A stretch of DNA of 64,000 nucleotides from Serratia plymuthica (GTDB lineage Bacteria; Pseudomonadota; Gammaproteobacteria; Enterobacterales; Enterobacteriaceae): NCBI RefSeq assembly GCF_018336935.1, contig NZ_CP068771.1:3844001-3908000 (forward strand), in the 5' to 3' direction. The position numbers and the translations under genes were made by a program. Below, piece after piece: positions 18,654 to 29,055 of the stretch. Positions within the stretch are counted from its first letter, which is position 1, and every line of letters starts with the position of its first letter. A model generated the notes under the pieces. The model was not told the DNA's origin. It did not search any database and saw only the letters and a list, made by a program, of their open reading frames with translations.

Positions 18654-20339
18654 ATGTTTGAATTTAACCAGGTTCTGCTGTTGTTGCAGCAGATGTGCGT
18701 TTATCTTGTCATTGCTTATTTACTGAGCAAAACCCCGCTGTTCATTCCTTTGACGCAGGTGACCATCCGGCTGCCGCATAAGCTGTTGTGCTACCTCATC
18801 TTCTCGGTGTTCTGCATCATGGGCACCTATTTCGGCCTGCACGTCGAAGGCTCGATAGCCAATACCCGCGCCATCGGCGCCGTGCTGGGGGGCCTGCTGG
18901 GCGGGCCTTCGGTCGGTTTTCTGGTGGGGTTGACCGGTGGCCTGCACCGTTACACGCTGGGCGGCATGACCGACATCGCCTGCGCGGTATCCACGGTGGC
19001 GGAAGGGCTGGTCGGCGGGCTGGTGCACAGCATCGCCATGCGCCGCAGGCGTATCGATCTGTTGTTTAATCCGTTGTTTGTCGCCGGCGTGGCGTTGGTC
19101 ACCGAAGTGTTGCAGATGGCGATCATTCTGGCGATTGCGCGGCCGTTCGACGAGGCGCTGCGGCTGGTGGAGCACATTGCCTTGCCGATGTTGATCGCCA
19201 ATACCCTGGGGGCGGCGATGTTCATGCAAATCCTGCTGGACCGGCGGGCGATGTTCGAGAAATACACCAGCGCGTTTTCCGCCAAGGCGCTGAAGGTTGC
19301 CGAACGCACCGAAGGCATTCTGCGGCAGGGGTTCGATCAGGAAAACAGCATGAAGGTGGCGCGGGTGATCTATCAGGAGTTGGGCATTGGCGCGGTGGCG
19401 ATAACCGATCGCGAGAAGCTGCTGGCGTTTATCGGCATTGGCGATGACCACCATCTGCCGGGCACGCCGATCTCGTCGGGGCATTCGCACCGCGCCATCG
19501 ACAACAACGAAGTGGTGTACGCCGACGGTAACGAGCTTTCCTACTGCTGCTCGATCAACCCCAACTGCAAGCTGGGTTCAACCCTGGTGATCCCGCTGCG
19601 CGGCGAGAATCAACGGGTGATCGGCACCATCAAGCTGTACGAACCGAAAAGCCGGTTGTTCAGCACCATCAATCGCACGCTGGGCGAGGGTATCGCCAGC
19701 CTGTTGTCCGCGCAGATCATGGCCGGGCAGTACGAGCGCCATAAACAGCTGCTGGCGCAGTCCGAAATCAAACTGCTGCATGCGCAGGTTAACCCGCACT
19801 TTCTGTTTAACGCCCTGAATACGCTGGTGGCGGTGATCCGCCGCGATGGCGACCGGGCCTGTGAGCTGGTGCAATATCTTTCCACCTTTTTCCGCAAAAA
19901 CCTGAAACGTTCGGATGACGAGGTCAGCCTGGCGGACGAGCTTGAACACGTGAACGCCTACCTGCAAATTGAGCAGGCTCGGTTTGCCGATCGGCTGGAG
20001 ATTGCGGTTTCGCTGCCTGCAGAACTGTTGGCGGTGCGATTGCCGGCCTTTTCGCTGCAACCGATCGTCGAGAACGCCATCAAGCACGGCACATCGCAGC
20101 TGTTGGGCGTGGGACGGATCGATATCGGCGCGCGGCGCGAGGGGGAGTGTCTGCTGCTGCAAGTGACCGATAACGCCGGTTTGTTTCAGCCGCAGCCGAA
20201 CAACAGCGGGCTGGGGATGAACCTGGTGGATAAGCGCATACGCGTACGCTACGGCGACGGTTATGGCGTTCAGGTGGCCTGCGAACCGCAAACATTCACC
20301 CGCATTACGCTCAACGTGCCGCTGGCGAGGGCTGCCTGA
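18654..20339 (+). CDS. btsS: Pyruvate-sensing histidine kinase BtsS
   Basis: LytS-type membrane sensor kinase; in E. coli BtsS (YehU) binds extracellular pyruvate with high affinity and phosphorylates BtsR. It has 561 residues, exactly the E. coli length: a 5TM-LYT membrane domain (about 1-195, with [22 protein letters not shown]), a GAF domain (about 215-350), then the kinase with the phospho-acceptor His in [11 protein letters not shown] (about 382) and ATP-binding NAIKHG and [11 protein letters not shown]. The stop overlaps the btsR ATG by 1 nt. Its target transporter gene btsT is not in this window. Confidence 0.93.
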   Translation: MFEFNQVLLLLQQMCVYLVIAYLLSKTPLFIPLTQVTIRLPHKLLCYLIFSVFCIMGTYFGLHVEGSIANTRAIGAVLGGLLGGPSVGFLVGLTGGLHRYTLGGMTDIACAVSTVAEGLVGGLVHSIAMRRRRIDLLFNPLFVAGVALVTEVLQMAIILAIARPFDEALRLVEHIALPMLIANTLGAAMFMQILLDRRAMFEKYTSAFSAKALKVAERTEGILRQGFDQENSMKVARVIYQELGIGAVAITDREKLLAFIGIGDDHHLPGTPISSGHSHRAIDNNEVVYADGNELSYCCSINPNCKLGSTLVIPLRGENQRVIGTIKLYEPKSRLFSTINRTLGEGIASLLSAQIMAGQYERHKQLLAQSEIKLLHAQVNPHFLFNALNTLVAVIRRDGDRACELVQYLSTFFRKNLKRSDDEVSLADELEHVNAYLQIEQARFADRLEIAVSLPAELLAVRLPAFSLQPIVENAIKHGTSQLLGVGRIDIGARREGECLLLQVTDNAGLFQPQPNNSGLGMNLVDKRIRVRYGDGYGVQVACEPQTFTRITLNVPLARAA

Positions 20340-21064
20340 TGTTAAACGTACTGATTGTCGATGACGAACCCTCCGCACGCGATAACCTGCGGCATTTACT
20401 GGAGGCGGAAGACGGCATCTGCATCGTCGGCGAATGCGCCAACGCGATAGAGGCCATCAGCGGTATCCACCGCCTGCAACCGGACGTGGTGTTCCTGGAT
20501 ATTCAGATGCCGCGCATTACCGGGCTGGAAATGGTGGGTATGCTCGATCCCAACCGCATGCCGCATATCGTGTTCCTGACCGCCTATGACGAGTACGCGG
20601 TGCAGGCTTTTGAAGAACATGCGTTTGATTATCTGCTGAAACCGGCGGAGCCGAAGCGGTTGAGCAAAACGCTGCAGCGCCTGCAGCAGCACCGTGGGCA
20701 GCAGAATATCGCCGCACTGGATGAGAGCGCCGGCTATCTGAAATACATTCCCTGCACCGGCCACAGCCGCATTTACCTGTTGCGTTTTGACGAGGTGGTG
20801 GCTGTCCGCTCGCGGTTGAGCGGGGTGTTCGTGGTGCGCAATGACGGCATGGAGTGTTTCACCGAACTGACGCTGCGGACGCTGGAGCTCCGTACGCCGC
20901 TGGTGCGCTGCCACCGCCAGTACCTGGTCAACCTGGAGCAGGTACGCGAAATTCGCTTCGAGGACAGCGGCGCGGCGGAGATGATCATGCCGGCCGGAGA
21001 ACCGGTGCCGGTCAGCCGCCGCTACCTGAAAGCGCTGAAGGAAGAACTGGGGCTGCGGGGATGA
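20339..21064 (+). CDS. btsR: Response regulator BtsR (LytTR family)
   Basis: Partner of BtsS and activator of the pyruvate/H+ symporter gene btsT in E. coli. The 241 residues carry a receiver domain (acidic pocket VDDEPSAR, phospho-acceptor Asp54 in [11 protein letters not shown], Lys in [10 protein letters not shown]) and a C-terminal LytTR DNA-binding domain (about 140-240, with [20 protein letters not shown]). Its ATG overlaps the btsS stop. Its own stop is directly abutted by the stop codon of the convergent toxin gene, with no spacer. Confidence 0.93.
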   Translation: MLNVLIVDDEPSARDNLRHLLEAEDGICIVGECANAIEAISGIHRLQPDVVFLDIQMPRITGLEMVGMLDPNRMPHIVFLTAYDEYAVQAFEEHAFDYLLKPAEPKRLSKTLQRLQQHRGQQNIAALDESAGYLKYIPCTGHSRIYLLRFDEVVAVRSRLSGVFVVRNDGMECFTELTLRTLELRTPLVRCHRQYLVNLEQVREIRFEDSGAAEMIMPAGEPVPVSRRYLKALKEELGLRG

Positions 21065-21343
21065 TTAATTGGCGGGCCACTGACGGCGGGCATGAACTAC
21101 GGCCAGCATAATGATTAACCCATTGGTTAATTCATAAACCAGAAAATAGGAATGATGAATGACCATTTCACGTGTACCGGGCACTCGGCCTGGTTTTCCA
21201 CTGGACGGGTTTTGTGAGAGTGGTGTCGCAGCCGCTGAAATCAAGCTATCAATTTCTATAGCTGCGGCCGGATTCTTTGTTTCCAGGTAGTCATAAATTG
21301 CCATACGATCGGCAATCGCGGGTTCCGTTCACTTGAGTGTCAC
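21065..21343 (-). pseudogene. RelE/ParE-type toxin gene with internal TGA
   Basis: The region encodes an mRNA-interferase or gyrase-inhibitor-type toxin fold with DRMAIYDYLE, NPAAAIEID, GKPGRVPGTREMVI and the C-terminal LAVVHARRQWP. Read from a GTG at 21343 the frame is V-T-L-K, then TGA (21331-21329), then TEPAIADRMAIYDYL and on to the stop. Homologues of this subfamily have Trp at that position, so a TGG to TGA change at codon 5 is the simplest reading. Only an internal ATG at 21304 remains, giving 79 residues without the first strand. It is likely inactive, unless the TGA is read through or is a sequencing error. It lies 23 bp downstream of the antitoxin. Confidence 0.75.
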
Positions 21344-21366
21344 GATATTTCCTTATCGCAATCGCA

Positions 21367-21636
21367 TTACCTTATCAGTTTTGACCTGCGTTCAGCGAAG
21401 TAGGTCTCAACTGCTTCATTATCAGTAATTTTTCCTTCATTAAGCGCTTTACGGCTTAAGTCCACTTTTTCCTGTAGCCACTGCTCATATTCTTTCTGAT
21501 GAGTTTGCCGGCTGACAAAATCACGCATGAAATCGCGCAGCAACTGAGATGCGGTGCGATCAGCTGCTTTGGCCGCGCTGGCAAAGGCGATTTTTAATTC
21601 CTCATCCACTCGGATAACTACGGTAGATTCAGACAT
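21367..21636 (-). CDS. Ribbon-helix-helix antitoxin (RelB/ParD-like)
   Basis: An 89-residue protein whose N-terminus STVVIRVDEELKIAFASAAKAADRTASQLLRD looks like a ribbon-helix-helix DNA-binding domain. The C-terminus is charged and probably wraps the toxin. It precedes the toxin gene in the usual antitoxin-first order. Such antitoxins neutralise the toxin and repress their own promoter. Its promoter is visible upstream (TTGAAC/TATAGT), and a GTATATAC palindrome at about 21649-21656 could be its operator. The exact TA family is uncertain. Confidence 0.82.
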   Translation of the reverse strand: MSESTVVIRVDEELKIAFASAAKAADRTASQLLRDFMRDFVSRQTHQKEYEQWLQEKVDLSRKALNEGKITDNEAVETYFAERRSKLIR

Positions 21637-21668
21637 GATAATTACCTCGTATATACAACGTAAATCTT

Positions 21669-21696
21669 ACTATATCATCGGTGGCTTATTGTTCAA
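21669..21696 (-). promoter_or_regulatory. Promoter of the toxin-antitoxin pair
   Basis: On the minus strand, TTGAAC (21696-21691) and TATAGT (21674-21669) are separated by 16 bp, just upstream of the antitoxin start. GTATATAC with TCG/ACG flanks (about 21648-21660) lies between promoter and start and could be the autorepressor site. Confidence 0.65.
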
Positions 21697-21751
21697 GCAG
21701 GTAGAAACTGCGAGTACGAGGATCGGCGGAATCTGAAATTATTGGCTTTGC

Positions 21752-21775
21752 GGGCGTCTTGATGACGCCCTTTTT
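21752..21775 (+). terminator. Plus-strand terminator upstream of yjgR
   Basis: Stem GGGCGTC/GACGCCC, loop TTGAT, then TTTTT. No plus-strand gene ends nearby except btsR, 690 bp upstream, beyond the toxin-antitoxin pair. It may be the original btsSR terminator displaced by insertion of the pair. Confidence 0.75.
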
Positions 21776-21865
21776 GTTTGTCCTTGACGGGGTTACGTCG
21801 CGCTTATAGCTTTATTGACATCAACAGGCGCTTTTCGCGCCGCGTCAGCGTCAAAGGAAAAGAAA

Positions 21866-23392
21866 ATGAGTGAAGCACGGATTATCGCCAAAGCGATGAA
21901 GGACGGGAAACCGGTACAGGATCTGGCGATCCTGCCCGCTTTGGCGAACCGCCATGGCCTGATTACCGGCGCGACCGGGACCGGTAAAACCGTGACGCTG
22001 CAAAGAATGGCCGAGCAGTTTTCGCGCATCGGCGTACCGGTGTTCTTGTCGGACGTGAAGGGCGATCTGTCGGGGATTGGCGCGGAAGGCGTGCCCTCCG
22101 AGAAGCTGCAAGCGCGCCTGTCGGCGATTGGGGTTAGCGACTGGCAGCCGCAGGCCTGCACCCTCATTCCCTGGGACATCTACGGCGAGAAGGGCCACCC
22201 GATCCGCGCTACCGTTTCCGATTTGGGGCCGCTGCTGTTGGGGCGCCTGCTGGATCTGAACGATGTGCAAAGCGGCGTGCTGCAACTGGTGTTCAAAATC
22301 GCCGACGACAATGCGCTGTTGTTGCTGGACATGAAAGACCTGCGCGCCATGGTGCAATACGTGGGCGACAACGCCAAACAGTTCCAGACCCAGTACGGCA
22401 ATATCTCTTCTGCCTCGGTCGGCGCTATCCAGCGCGGCCTGCTGACGCTGGAGGAGCAGGGCGCCAATCAGTTCTTCGGCGAGCCGATGCTGGACATCAA
22501 CGACCTGATGAAAACCGACGCCAACGGCCACGGCATCATTAACCTGCTGGCGGCGGACAAGCTGATCAATCAGCCGAAGCTGTATTCGGTGTTCCTGCTG
22601 TGGCTACTGGCCGAATTGTTCGAACATCTGCCGGAAGTGGGCGATCCGGAACAGCCGAAGCTGGTGTTCTTCTTCGACGAGGCGCACCTGCTGTTCAACG
22701 ATGCGCCGGCAGCGCTGCTGACCAAAATCGAGCAGGTGGTGCGCCTGATCCGCTCCAAAGGCGTCGGCATCTATTTTGTCACCCAAAACCCGTTGGATAT
22801 CCCGGACAGCGTGCTTGGCCAGTTGGGCAACCGCGTGCAACATGCCCTGCGCGCCTTTACTCCCCGCGATCAGAAGGCGGTGAAAGCCGCAGCGCAAACC
22901 CTACGCGCCAACCCGGCTTTCGACGCGGAAACGGCAATCACCGAACTGGGCGTGGGCGAGGCGCTGGTGTCATTCCTCGACGAGAAAGGGCGGCCTAACG
23001 TGGTGGAGCGTGCGATGGTGATCGCGCCTGAGTCCAAAATGGGCATGCTGGGGGCTGAAGGGCTAAACAGCGCAATTAACAAGTCACCGCTGTATGGCCG
23101 CTACGAAGATATGGTCGATCGCGAATCGGCTTATGAGAAGCTGTCGTCGGAAGGGTTCGCCACCGTCGGCAGCCCGCAGCCGGGCCAGCCGGCGCAACAA
23201 CCGCAGGCGCAGCAGCCGGCGGGCGGTGGCCTGATGGGCGGCCTGAACGAAATTCTGTTCGGCTCCACCGGCCCGCGCGGCGGCAAGCGCGACGGTATTG
23301 TCCAGACCGCCGCCAAGAGCATGGCGCGCGATCTCGGCCGCCAGATCCTGCGCGGCGTGCTGGGTTCGATCATGGGCGGCCGTAAAAAGTAA
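21866..23392 (+). CDS. yjgR: YjgR/HerA-like ATPase (DUF853)
   Basis: Predicted P-loop ATPase of the HerA/FtsK superclass; cellular role not established. The 508 residues contain Walker A GATGTGKT (about 33-40), DVKGDLSG, Walker [11 protein letters not shown] (about 270) with a downstream sensor [18 protein letters not shown], and a Gln/Pro/Gly-rich linker (about 430-455) before a short C-terminal segment ending GRKK. The ATG at 21866 follows AAAGGAAAAG and gives [10 protein letters not shown]; a TTG 17 codons earlier lacks this. In E. coli the gene lies elsewhere, so its place before pabA is specific to this lineage. Confidence 0.88.
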   Translation: MSEARIIAKAMKDGKPVQDLAILPALANRHGLITGATGTGKTVTLQRMAEQFSRIGVPVFLSDVKGDLSGIGAEGVPSEKLQARLSAIGVSDWQPQACTLIPWDIYGEKGHPIRATVSDLGPLLLGRLLDLNDVQSGVLQLVFKIADDNALLLLDMKDLRAMVQYVGDNAKQFQTQYGNISSASVGAIQRGLLTLEEQGANQFFGEPMLDINDLMKTDANGHGIINLLAADKLINQPKLYSVFLLWLLAELFEHLPEVGDPEQPKLVFFFDEAHLLFNDAPAALLTKIEQVVRLIRSKGVGIYFVTQNPLDIPDSVLGQLGNRVQHALRAFTPRDQKAVKAAAQTLRANPAFDAETAITELGVGEALVSFLDEKGRPNVVERAMVIAPESKMGMLGAEGLNSAINKSPLYGRYEDMVDRESAYEKLSSEGFATVGSPQPGQPAQQPQAQQPAGGGLMGGLNEILFGSTGPRGGKRDGIVQTAAKSMARDLGRQILRGVLGSIMGGRKK

Positions 23393-23497
23393 GCGGAAAT
23401 TATCGATAGCGGCAGTATTGTCGGGGCGTTGTATACTGCGCCCGTGTAAATCGGGGCGAGATATTCTCCCCCTACGATGATGTCCGTTGGAAACACT

Positions 23498-24073
23498 ATG
23501 CTGCTGTTGATCGATAACTACGACTCTTTTACCTATAACCTTTACCAGTACTTTTGCGAATTAGGCGCCGAGGTGCTGGTGAAGCGTAACGACGAGCTGC
23601 AACTGGCCGATATCGAACGGCTGGCGCCGCAGCGTCTGGTGATCTCCCCTGGCCCCTGCACCCCGAACGAAGCCGGCATCTCGCTGGCCGCGATCCGTCA
23701 TTTTGCCGGCAAGCTGCCGATCCTCGGCGTTTGCCTGGGGCATCAGGCGCTGGGTCAGGCGTTTGGGGCAAAGGTGGTGCGCGCCCGCGAGGTGATGCAC
23801 GGTAAAACCTCGGCGATCCGTCATCTCGACGGCGGCGTATTTCGCGGGCTGAACAACCCGTTGACCGTTACCCGTTACCACTCGCTGGTGCTGGAAGCCG
23901 CCACGCTGCCGGCCTGCTTTGAAGTCACCGCCTGGAGCGAGCGCGACGGCGTTCGCGATGAAATCATGGGCATCCGCCACCCTGAGTTGGCGCTGGAGGG
24001 TGTGCAGTTCCATCCGGAGAGCATCCTGAGCGAGCAGGGCCACCAACTGCTGGATAATTTTCTTAAAAGTTAA
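23498..24073 (+). CDS. pabA: Aminodeoxychorismate synthase, glutaminase subunit
   Basis: Delivers ammonia from glutamine to PabB for 4-amino-4-deoxychorismate, the p-aminobenzoate branch to folate. The 191-residue class I amidotransferase has the oxyanion region [12 protein letters not shown], nucleophile Cys in [14 protein letters not shown] (about 79) and the His-Glu pair in FHPES (about 170). The ATG at 23498 gives [15 protein letters not shown], the conserved start; a further in-frame ATG at 23477 would add seven unconserved residues. The pabA-argD order is the normal enterobacterial one. It is about 4 residues longer than the E. coli protein. Confidence 0.94.
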   Translation: MLLLIDNYDSFTYNLYQYFCELGAEVLVKRNDELQLADIERLAPQRLVISPGPCTPNEAGISLAAIRHFAGKLPILGVCLGHQALGQAFGAKVVRAREVMHGKTSAIRHLDGGVFRGLNNPLTVTRYHSLVLEAATLPACFEVTAWSERDGVRDEIMGIRHPELALEGVQFHPESILSEQGHQLLDNFLKS

Positions 24074-24120
24074 TCAGTTAGGTTTTTTTTGCCGACGAAG
24101 ACGATTTGCATTTGCCCTTT

Positions 24121-24159
24121 ATTGGTTTTTTATGCATATTTTGTGATTATATTTTCACT
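24121..24159 (+). promoter_or_regulatory. Tandem ARG boxes upstream of argD
   Basis: Two 18-bp sites, 24121-24138 and 24142-24159, separated by exactly 3 bp, match the ArgR box pattern (TGAAT-WWWW-ATTCA core). The second has one mismatch in each half-site, TGATT and TTTCA around ATAT. The first is weaker. Paired boxes 3 bp apart are the known ArgR hexamer target, so arginine repression of argD is expected. Confidence 0.7.
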
Positions 24160-24171
24160 TAATGGCAGTGA

Positions 24172-25422
<1,251 letters not shown>

Positions 25423-25439
25423 TCTTATCTCGGGATGAC

Positions 25440-25462
25440 AAGGGGCGCCGCAGGGCGCCCTT
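25440..25462. terminator. Hairpin between convergent argD and yhfK
   Basis: Nine base pairs with one bulged G: AAGGG and CGCC pair with GGCG and CCCTT. It overlaps the yhfK stop codon. It ends in only two Ts, so it is a probable rather than clear terminator. Confidence 0.45.
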
Positions 25463-27536
25463 ATTGATCGCGCAGTTTGCGTTTCAGCCAGATGCCGTGA
25501 TGCGGGCGCTGGCGCCAGGCCAGCGACGAAATGGTGTGCATGACGCTCAGGTGAGACAGGATGCGGCGCAGGTGGCGCTCCATCTCGGTGACCGGCATTT
25601 CCGGGTGCAAATCCGGTGGCTGCATGATGCTGTTGCTGCCGCTCGGCCCGTCGTATTCCAGCCGCTGCTGGCAGCTTTGCAGCGCGATCTCGCAGGTTTG
25701 CAGATACTCCTGCGCCAGCTTCGGCGTCAGCATATAGTGCTCGCGCGCCAGAATGGTCATGGCGTTCAGGTGTTCGACAATAAATTGACTGTGCGTCACC
25801 CACAGGCGCATATCTGCCAGATAGCTGGATTCAAACCCCGGCTCCTGCATCGCCTGGTTGAGCGAGGTGAACAGCGCGTTGTGCGCCTGGTTCACCTGCA
25901 TGCGCGCGTAAGCCAGCGCGCTGGGATCGGGTTCCTGCTCTTCCAGCAGCAGGCGCAGCGCCTGTTGATCTTTCTCCAGCGCCTGATGGGCGTTCTTGCG
26001 CAGCAGGCCGCTTTGCCATTGTGGCCACAGCCAGATGGTGCCGCCGAACACCAACACGCAACCGATCAGGGTATCGATCAGACGAGGGATCAGGAAATGC
26101 GTGCCGTTCAACGCCAGCAGTTGCAGGGTATAGACCGCCGTCACCGTAAAGCCTATCACCGCCAGCCCGTAGTTTTTACGCGAAACCAGATAGGCTGCCA
26201 GCGTGATGACCAACATCACGCTCAGGGTCGCGCCCTCGGGCATTTGCAATTGCAGCAACCCGGCGGCGATCACCAGCCCGGCCAATGTGCCGAGCGCACG
26301 GTGCTGGATGCGTACCCGAGTCGCGTTATAGCCGTTCTGGCTTACCAGCATGATGGTCAGCAGGATCCAGTAAGGCTTTGGCAGGTTGAAAAACATGCCC
26401 AGGCTGCTGCCTGCCGCCAACATCACGCCTAACCGGGCCGCATTGCGCAGGGCGTTGGATTTGAGTGACAGGTAGCTGAACAGCGCCGGCCAGAACGGCA
26501 GGCGGTTTTGATTGGCCATCAGATCACGGCGATATAACGGATGCTGGGTGCGCAGCAGGCGAGCGATGCGGCTGAAGTGGTAGTAACAGAACTGGCCCAC
26601 CGGGTTGTCGGGGTGTTGTGCTGCCACTTTTTCCAGGGCCGCCAGCTCGTGGGTCATACTGAAGCGCTGGGAGTATTGATGGTAGAGAATATCGTGCGCC
26701 ACCGTGCGCAACCGGCCGGCAATCACCTGCGCATTGCGGCGGATAATCGCCTCGGCCTGGCTCTGCTCCACCAACTTTTGCACTTCTTCCGGCAGGTGCA
26801 GGCTGACGGTAATGTGTTCCTGTAAATCCAGCGCGACCTGAAAGGTTCGCTGCAGGCGTTTTTGCTCGAGATTATTGGCGTGCGGCAAAAAGTTGAGCTG
26901 CTGATACAGCAGGCTGATCAGGTCCATCACTTTTTGCTGGCGCACCAGCAGTGGCGGTAACGCGGTTTGCGGATCGGTATGTTGGGTTAACAGGGAATAC
27001 TTGGCTTCGAAGTAGTCCGCCAGTTCCAGATAAAGCTGGCTCAGCGATTCGCGCATCGGCTGTTCTTTCCACAGCTTGAACCAGAACCAGGTGAACAGGC
27101 CGTACCAGGCCGTCCCCACCACATACAGCACGGGGGCGTACCACAGCGGTACCGTGCCGGCCATGCTGAGCGAAAAGATGGCGGCGATCAACGCGGCGGG
27201 GAGCAGGCGGGCATGCAACGGGCTGATTTCGCCGCTGACGCCGAGCAGCAGAGCCAGGCCGAGCATCAACGCCGGCAGCGGCAGTTGCCACAGCAACGCC
27301 TGCTGCAGCAACAGGCTGCTGAGTGCAAACAGTGAGCCGCCGACGATCAGGCGTTTGAAAAAACGTTTGTGGGGTGTGTCCAGCCCGGCGATGTTACAGC
27401 AGGCGGGAACCAGGGAAAACAGCAGGCCGAGTTGCAGGTGGCCGATCAGCAGACCAAAGAGCACTGGCAGACACAGCACCAGCGTTTGCCGCAGTGCGTA
27501 ATTGACTTCCGGGTGGTAAATCAGTCGACGCCACAT
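25461..27536 (-). CDS. yhfK: YhfK, YccS/FusC-family membrane protein
   Basis: Inner-membrane protein with two hydrophobic blocks (about residues 10-145 and 385-510) separated and followed by soluble helical regions, the FUSC/YccS architecture. Related proteins include aromatic-acid efflux AaeB, but the function of YhfK is unknown. The 691-residue frame starts at the ATG at 27536, giving MWRRLIYHPEVNYALRQTL, the conserved start. An ATG five codons upstream is possible; neither has a clear ribosome-binding site. The crp terminator hairpin lies only 22 bp upstream of the start, so expression may be low or depend on readthrough. Confidence 0.87.
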   Translation of the reverse strand: MWRRLIYHPEVNYALRQTLVLCLPVLFGLLIGHLQLGLLFSLVPACCNIAGLDTPHKRFFKRLIVGGSLFALSSLLLQQALLWQLPLPALMLGLALLLGVSGEISPLHARLLPAALIAAIFSLSMAGTVPLWYAPVLYVVGTAWYGLFTWFWFKLWKEQPMRESLSQLYLELADYFEAKYSLLTQHTDPQTALPPLLVRQQKVMDLISLLYQQLNFLPHANNLEQKRLQRTFQVALDLQEHITVSLHLPEEVQKLVEQSQAEAIIRRNAQVIAGRLRTVAHDILYHQYSQRFSMTHELAALEKVAAQHPDNPVGQFCYYHFSRIARLLRTQHPLYRRDLMANQNRLPFWPALFSYLSLKSNALRNAARLGVMLAAGSSLGMFFNLPKPYWILLTIMLVSQNGYNATRVRIQHRALGTLAGLVIAAGLLQLQMPEGATLSVMLVITLAAYLVSRKNYGLAVIGFTVTAVYTLQLLALNGTHFLIPRLIDTLIGCVLVFGGTIWLWPQWQSGLLRKNAHQALEKDQQALRLLLEEQEPDPSALAYARMQVNQAHNALFTSLNQAMQEPGFESSYLADMRLWVTHSQFIVEHLNAMTILAREHYMLTPKLAQEYLQTCEIALQSCQQRLEYDGPSGSNSIMQPPDLHPEMPVTEMERHLRRILSHLSVMHTISSLAWRQRPHHGIWLKRKLRDQ

Positions 27537-27551
27537 GATCGGCCGGGGCAT

Positions 27552-27587
27552 AAAAAAACGGCGCGAATCATCGCGCCGTTTTTTCAG
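27552..27587 (-). terminator. Terminator of crp
   Basis: Perfect 9-bp stem ACGGCGCGA/TCGCGCCGT (27559-27580) with an ATCA loop. It is flanked by A- and T-runs, so on the minus strand it ends in seven Ts. It lies 11 bp after the crp stop. Confidence 0.88.
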
Positions 27588-27590
27588 TGA

Positions 27591-28223
27591 TTAACGCGTG
27601 CCGTAAACGACAATGGTTTTGCCGTGGGCGGAGATCAGGTTTTGATCTTCCAGCATTTTCAGAATGCGGCCGACGGTTTCACGTGAACAACCGACGATCT
27701 GGCCAATTTCCTGGCGGGTGATTTTGATCTGCATGCCGTCTGGGTGAGTCATGGCATCGGGCTGCTTCGCCAGGTTCAGCAACGTTTGCGCGATGCGGCC
27801 GGTAACGTCCAGGAAGGCGAGGTTACCCACTTTCTCCGAGGTTACTTGCAGGCGGCTTGCCATCTGCGCTGACAGGCGCATCAGGATATCCGGGTTGACC
27901 TGAATCAGCTGGCGGAATTTCTTGTAGGAAATCTCAGCCACTTCACAGGCGGTCTTCGCCCTGACCCAGGCGCTACGCTCCTGGCCTTCTTCAAATAATC
28001 CAAGCTCGCCGATGAAATCCCCCTGGTTAAGGTAGGACAGGATCATCTCTTTACCTTCTTCATCTTTAATCAGCACCGCGACGGAGCCTTTTACGATGTA
28101 GTAAAGCGTTTCGGCTTTTTCACCTTGGTGAATCAGCGTACTTTTGGATGGATATTTGTGGATATGGCAATGAGACAGGAACCATTCGAGTGTAGGGTCT
28201 GTTTGCGGTTTGCCGAGAACCAT
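27591..28223 (-). CDS. crp: cAMP receptor protein (catabolite activator)
   Basis: Global dimeric transcription factor that activates catabolic promoters with cAMP. The 210 residues match the family exactly: the cAMP-binding beta-roll with [17 protein letters not shown] (Glu72, Arg82, Ser83), the dimer helix with Thr127 and Ser128 in LQVTSEKVG, and the HTH recognition helix [12 protein letters not shown] (about 179-190). The start [14 protein letters not shown] is conserved and has GAGGATAA upstream. It is transcribed away from a 379-bp regulatory gap facing yhfA. Confidence 0.98.
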   Translation of the reverse strand: MVLGKPQTDPTLEWFLSHCHIHKYPSKSTLIHQGEKAETLYYIVKGSVAVLIKDEEGKEMILSYLNQGDFIGELGLFEEGQERSAWVRAKTACEVAEISYKKFRQLIQVNPDILMRLSAQMASRLQVTSEKVGNLAFLDVTGRIAQTLLNLAKQPDAMTHPDGMQIKITRQEIGQIVGCSRETVGRILKMLEDQNLISAHGKTIVVYGTR

Positions 28224-28602
28224 TCGCTGTTATCCTCTGTTGTTATCGCTGCCTTGTGTCACAGGGGTCAGAGTTCCCTGTAAAACGTGCTGTCGCCGTT
28301 GTTTTAAGGGTGGCTGGCAGCAGGTTTTGAGGCGTGTCATGAATATACGCTGTCGCTCTAGCATATTAACTTGCCGGGAGCGCTGCAAGCTACATTCTAT
28401 TAACATACCGGTAAAGGAGCCTTTCTCTGGGAGTTTCCCTGAAATCAGTGTCCCGGAAAGATTTATTGCGGCTCTGTTTGTAGCACAGAGTGAGGCGGGT
28501 GTCTCGTGTTGTCTTGCTCGCGCATGATTAGCATCAGGTTCCGTTGCCAGTTTCTATGCGAAAGCGTACCCTGATTTTAAGAAATTAACCGGAGTGACCA
28601 GC
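28224..28602. promoter_or_regulatory. Divergent crp-yhfA intergenic region
   Basis: This gap of 379 bp has no credible ORF. On the crp strand TAGAAT (about 28398-28403) could be a -10. A CTCTGT/ACAGAG inverted repeat around 28473-28491 loosely resembles a CRP site (TGTGC-N6-CAGAG), as expected for crp autoregulation. The match is weak and neither site is secure. The yhfA ribosome site CGGAGTGA is at its right end. Confidence 0.4.
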
Positions 28603-29010
28603 ATGCAGGCGAGAGTTAAGTGGGTAGAAGGGTTGACGTTTCTGGGTGAGTCCTCGTCCGGTCATCAGGTATTGATGGATGGCAACGCCGGCGATAAAGC
28701 ACCCAGCCCAATGGAAATGGTGCTGATGTCGGTGGGCGGATGCAGCGCTATCGACGTGGTGTCGATCCTGAAAAAAGGGCGGAATGACGTGCGTGATTGC
28801 GAGGTGAAACTGACCTCCGAACGGCGTGAAGAAGCGCCGCGCGTATTTACCCATATCAACCTGCATTTTATCGTGACCGGCAAAGATCTGACCGACAAGA
28901 TCGTGGAACGTGCGGTGAATCTCTCCGCCGAGAAATATTGTTCGGTATCGCTGATGCTGAACAAGGCCGCCAGCGTGACCCACAGCTTTGAAATCCGCGC
29001 CGTGGCGTAA
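28603..29010 (+). CDS. yhfA: OsmC-family protein YhfA
   Basis: A 135-residue OsmC/Ohr-fold protein. The redox cysteines of the family appear in GGCSAIDVV (about 48) and AEKYCSVSL (about 113), so thiol peroxidase activity is plausible, but the role of YhfA is not established. The ATG at 28603 after CGGAGTGA gives MQARVKWVEGLTFLGES, the conserved start. Its place divergent from crp is conserved in enterobacteria. Confidence 0.9.
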   Translation: MQARVKWVEGLTFLGESSSGHQVLMDGNAGDKAPSPMEMVLMSVGGCSAIDVVSILKKGRNDVRDCEVKLTSERREEAPRVFTHINLHFIVTGKDLTDKIVERAVNLSAEKYCSVSLMLNKAASVTHSFEIRAVA

Positions 29011-29055
29011 AACGCGAGCAGAAAGGGGCGCGGCCTGCCGCCGCGCACCGGCCCA

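Noticed and set aside
28210..28527. 105-residue plus-strand frame in the crp-yhfA gap
   Set aside because: Cys/Arg-rich composition, no ribosome site, and it lies over the expected crp regulatory region.
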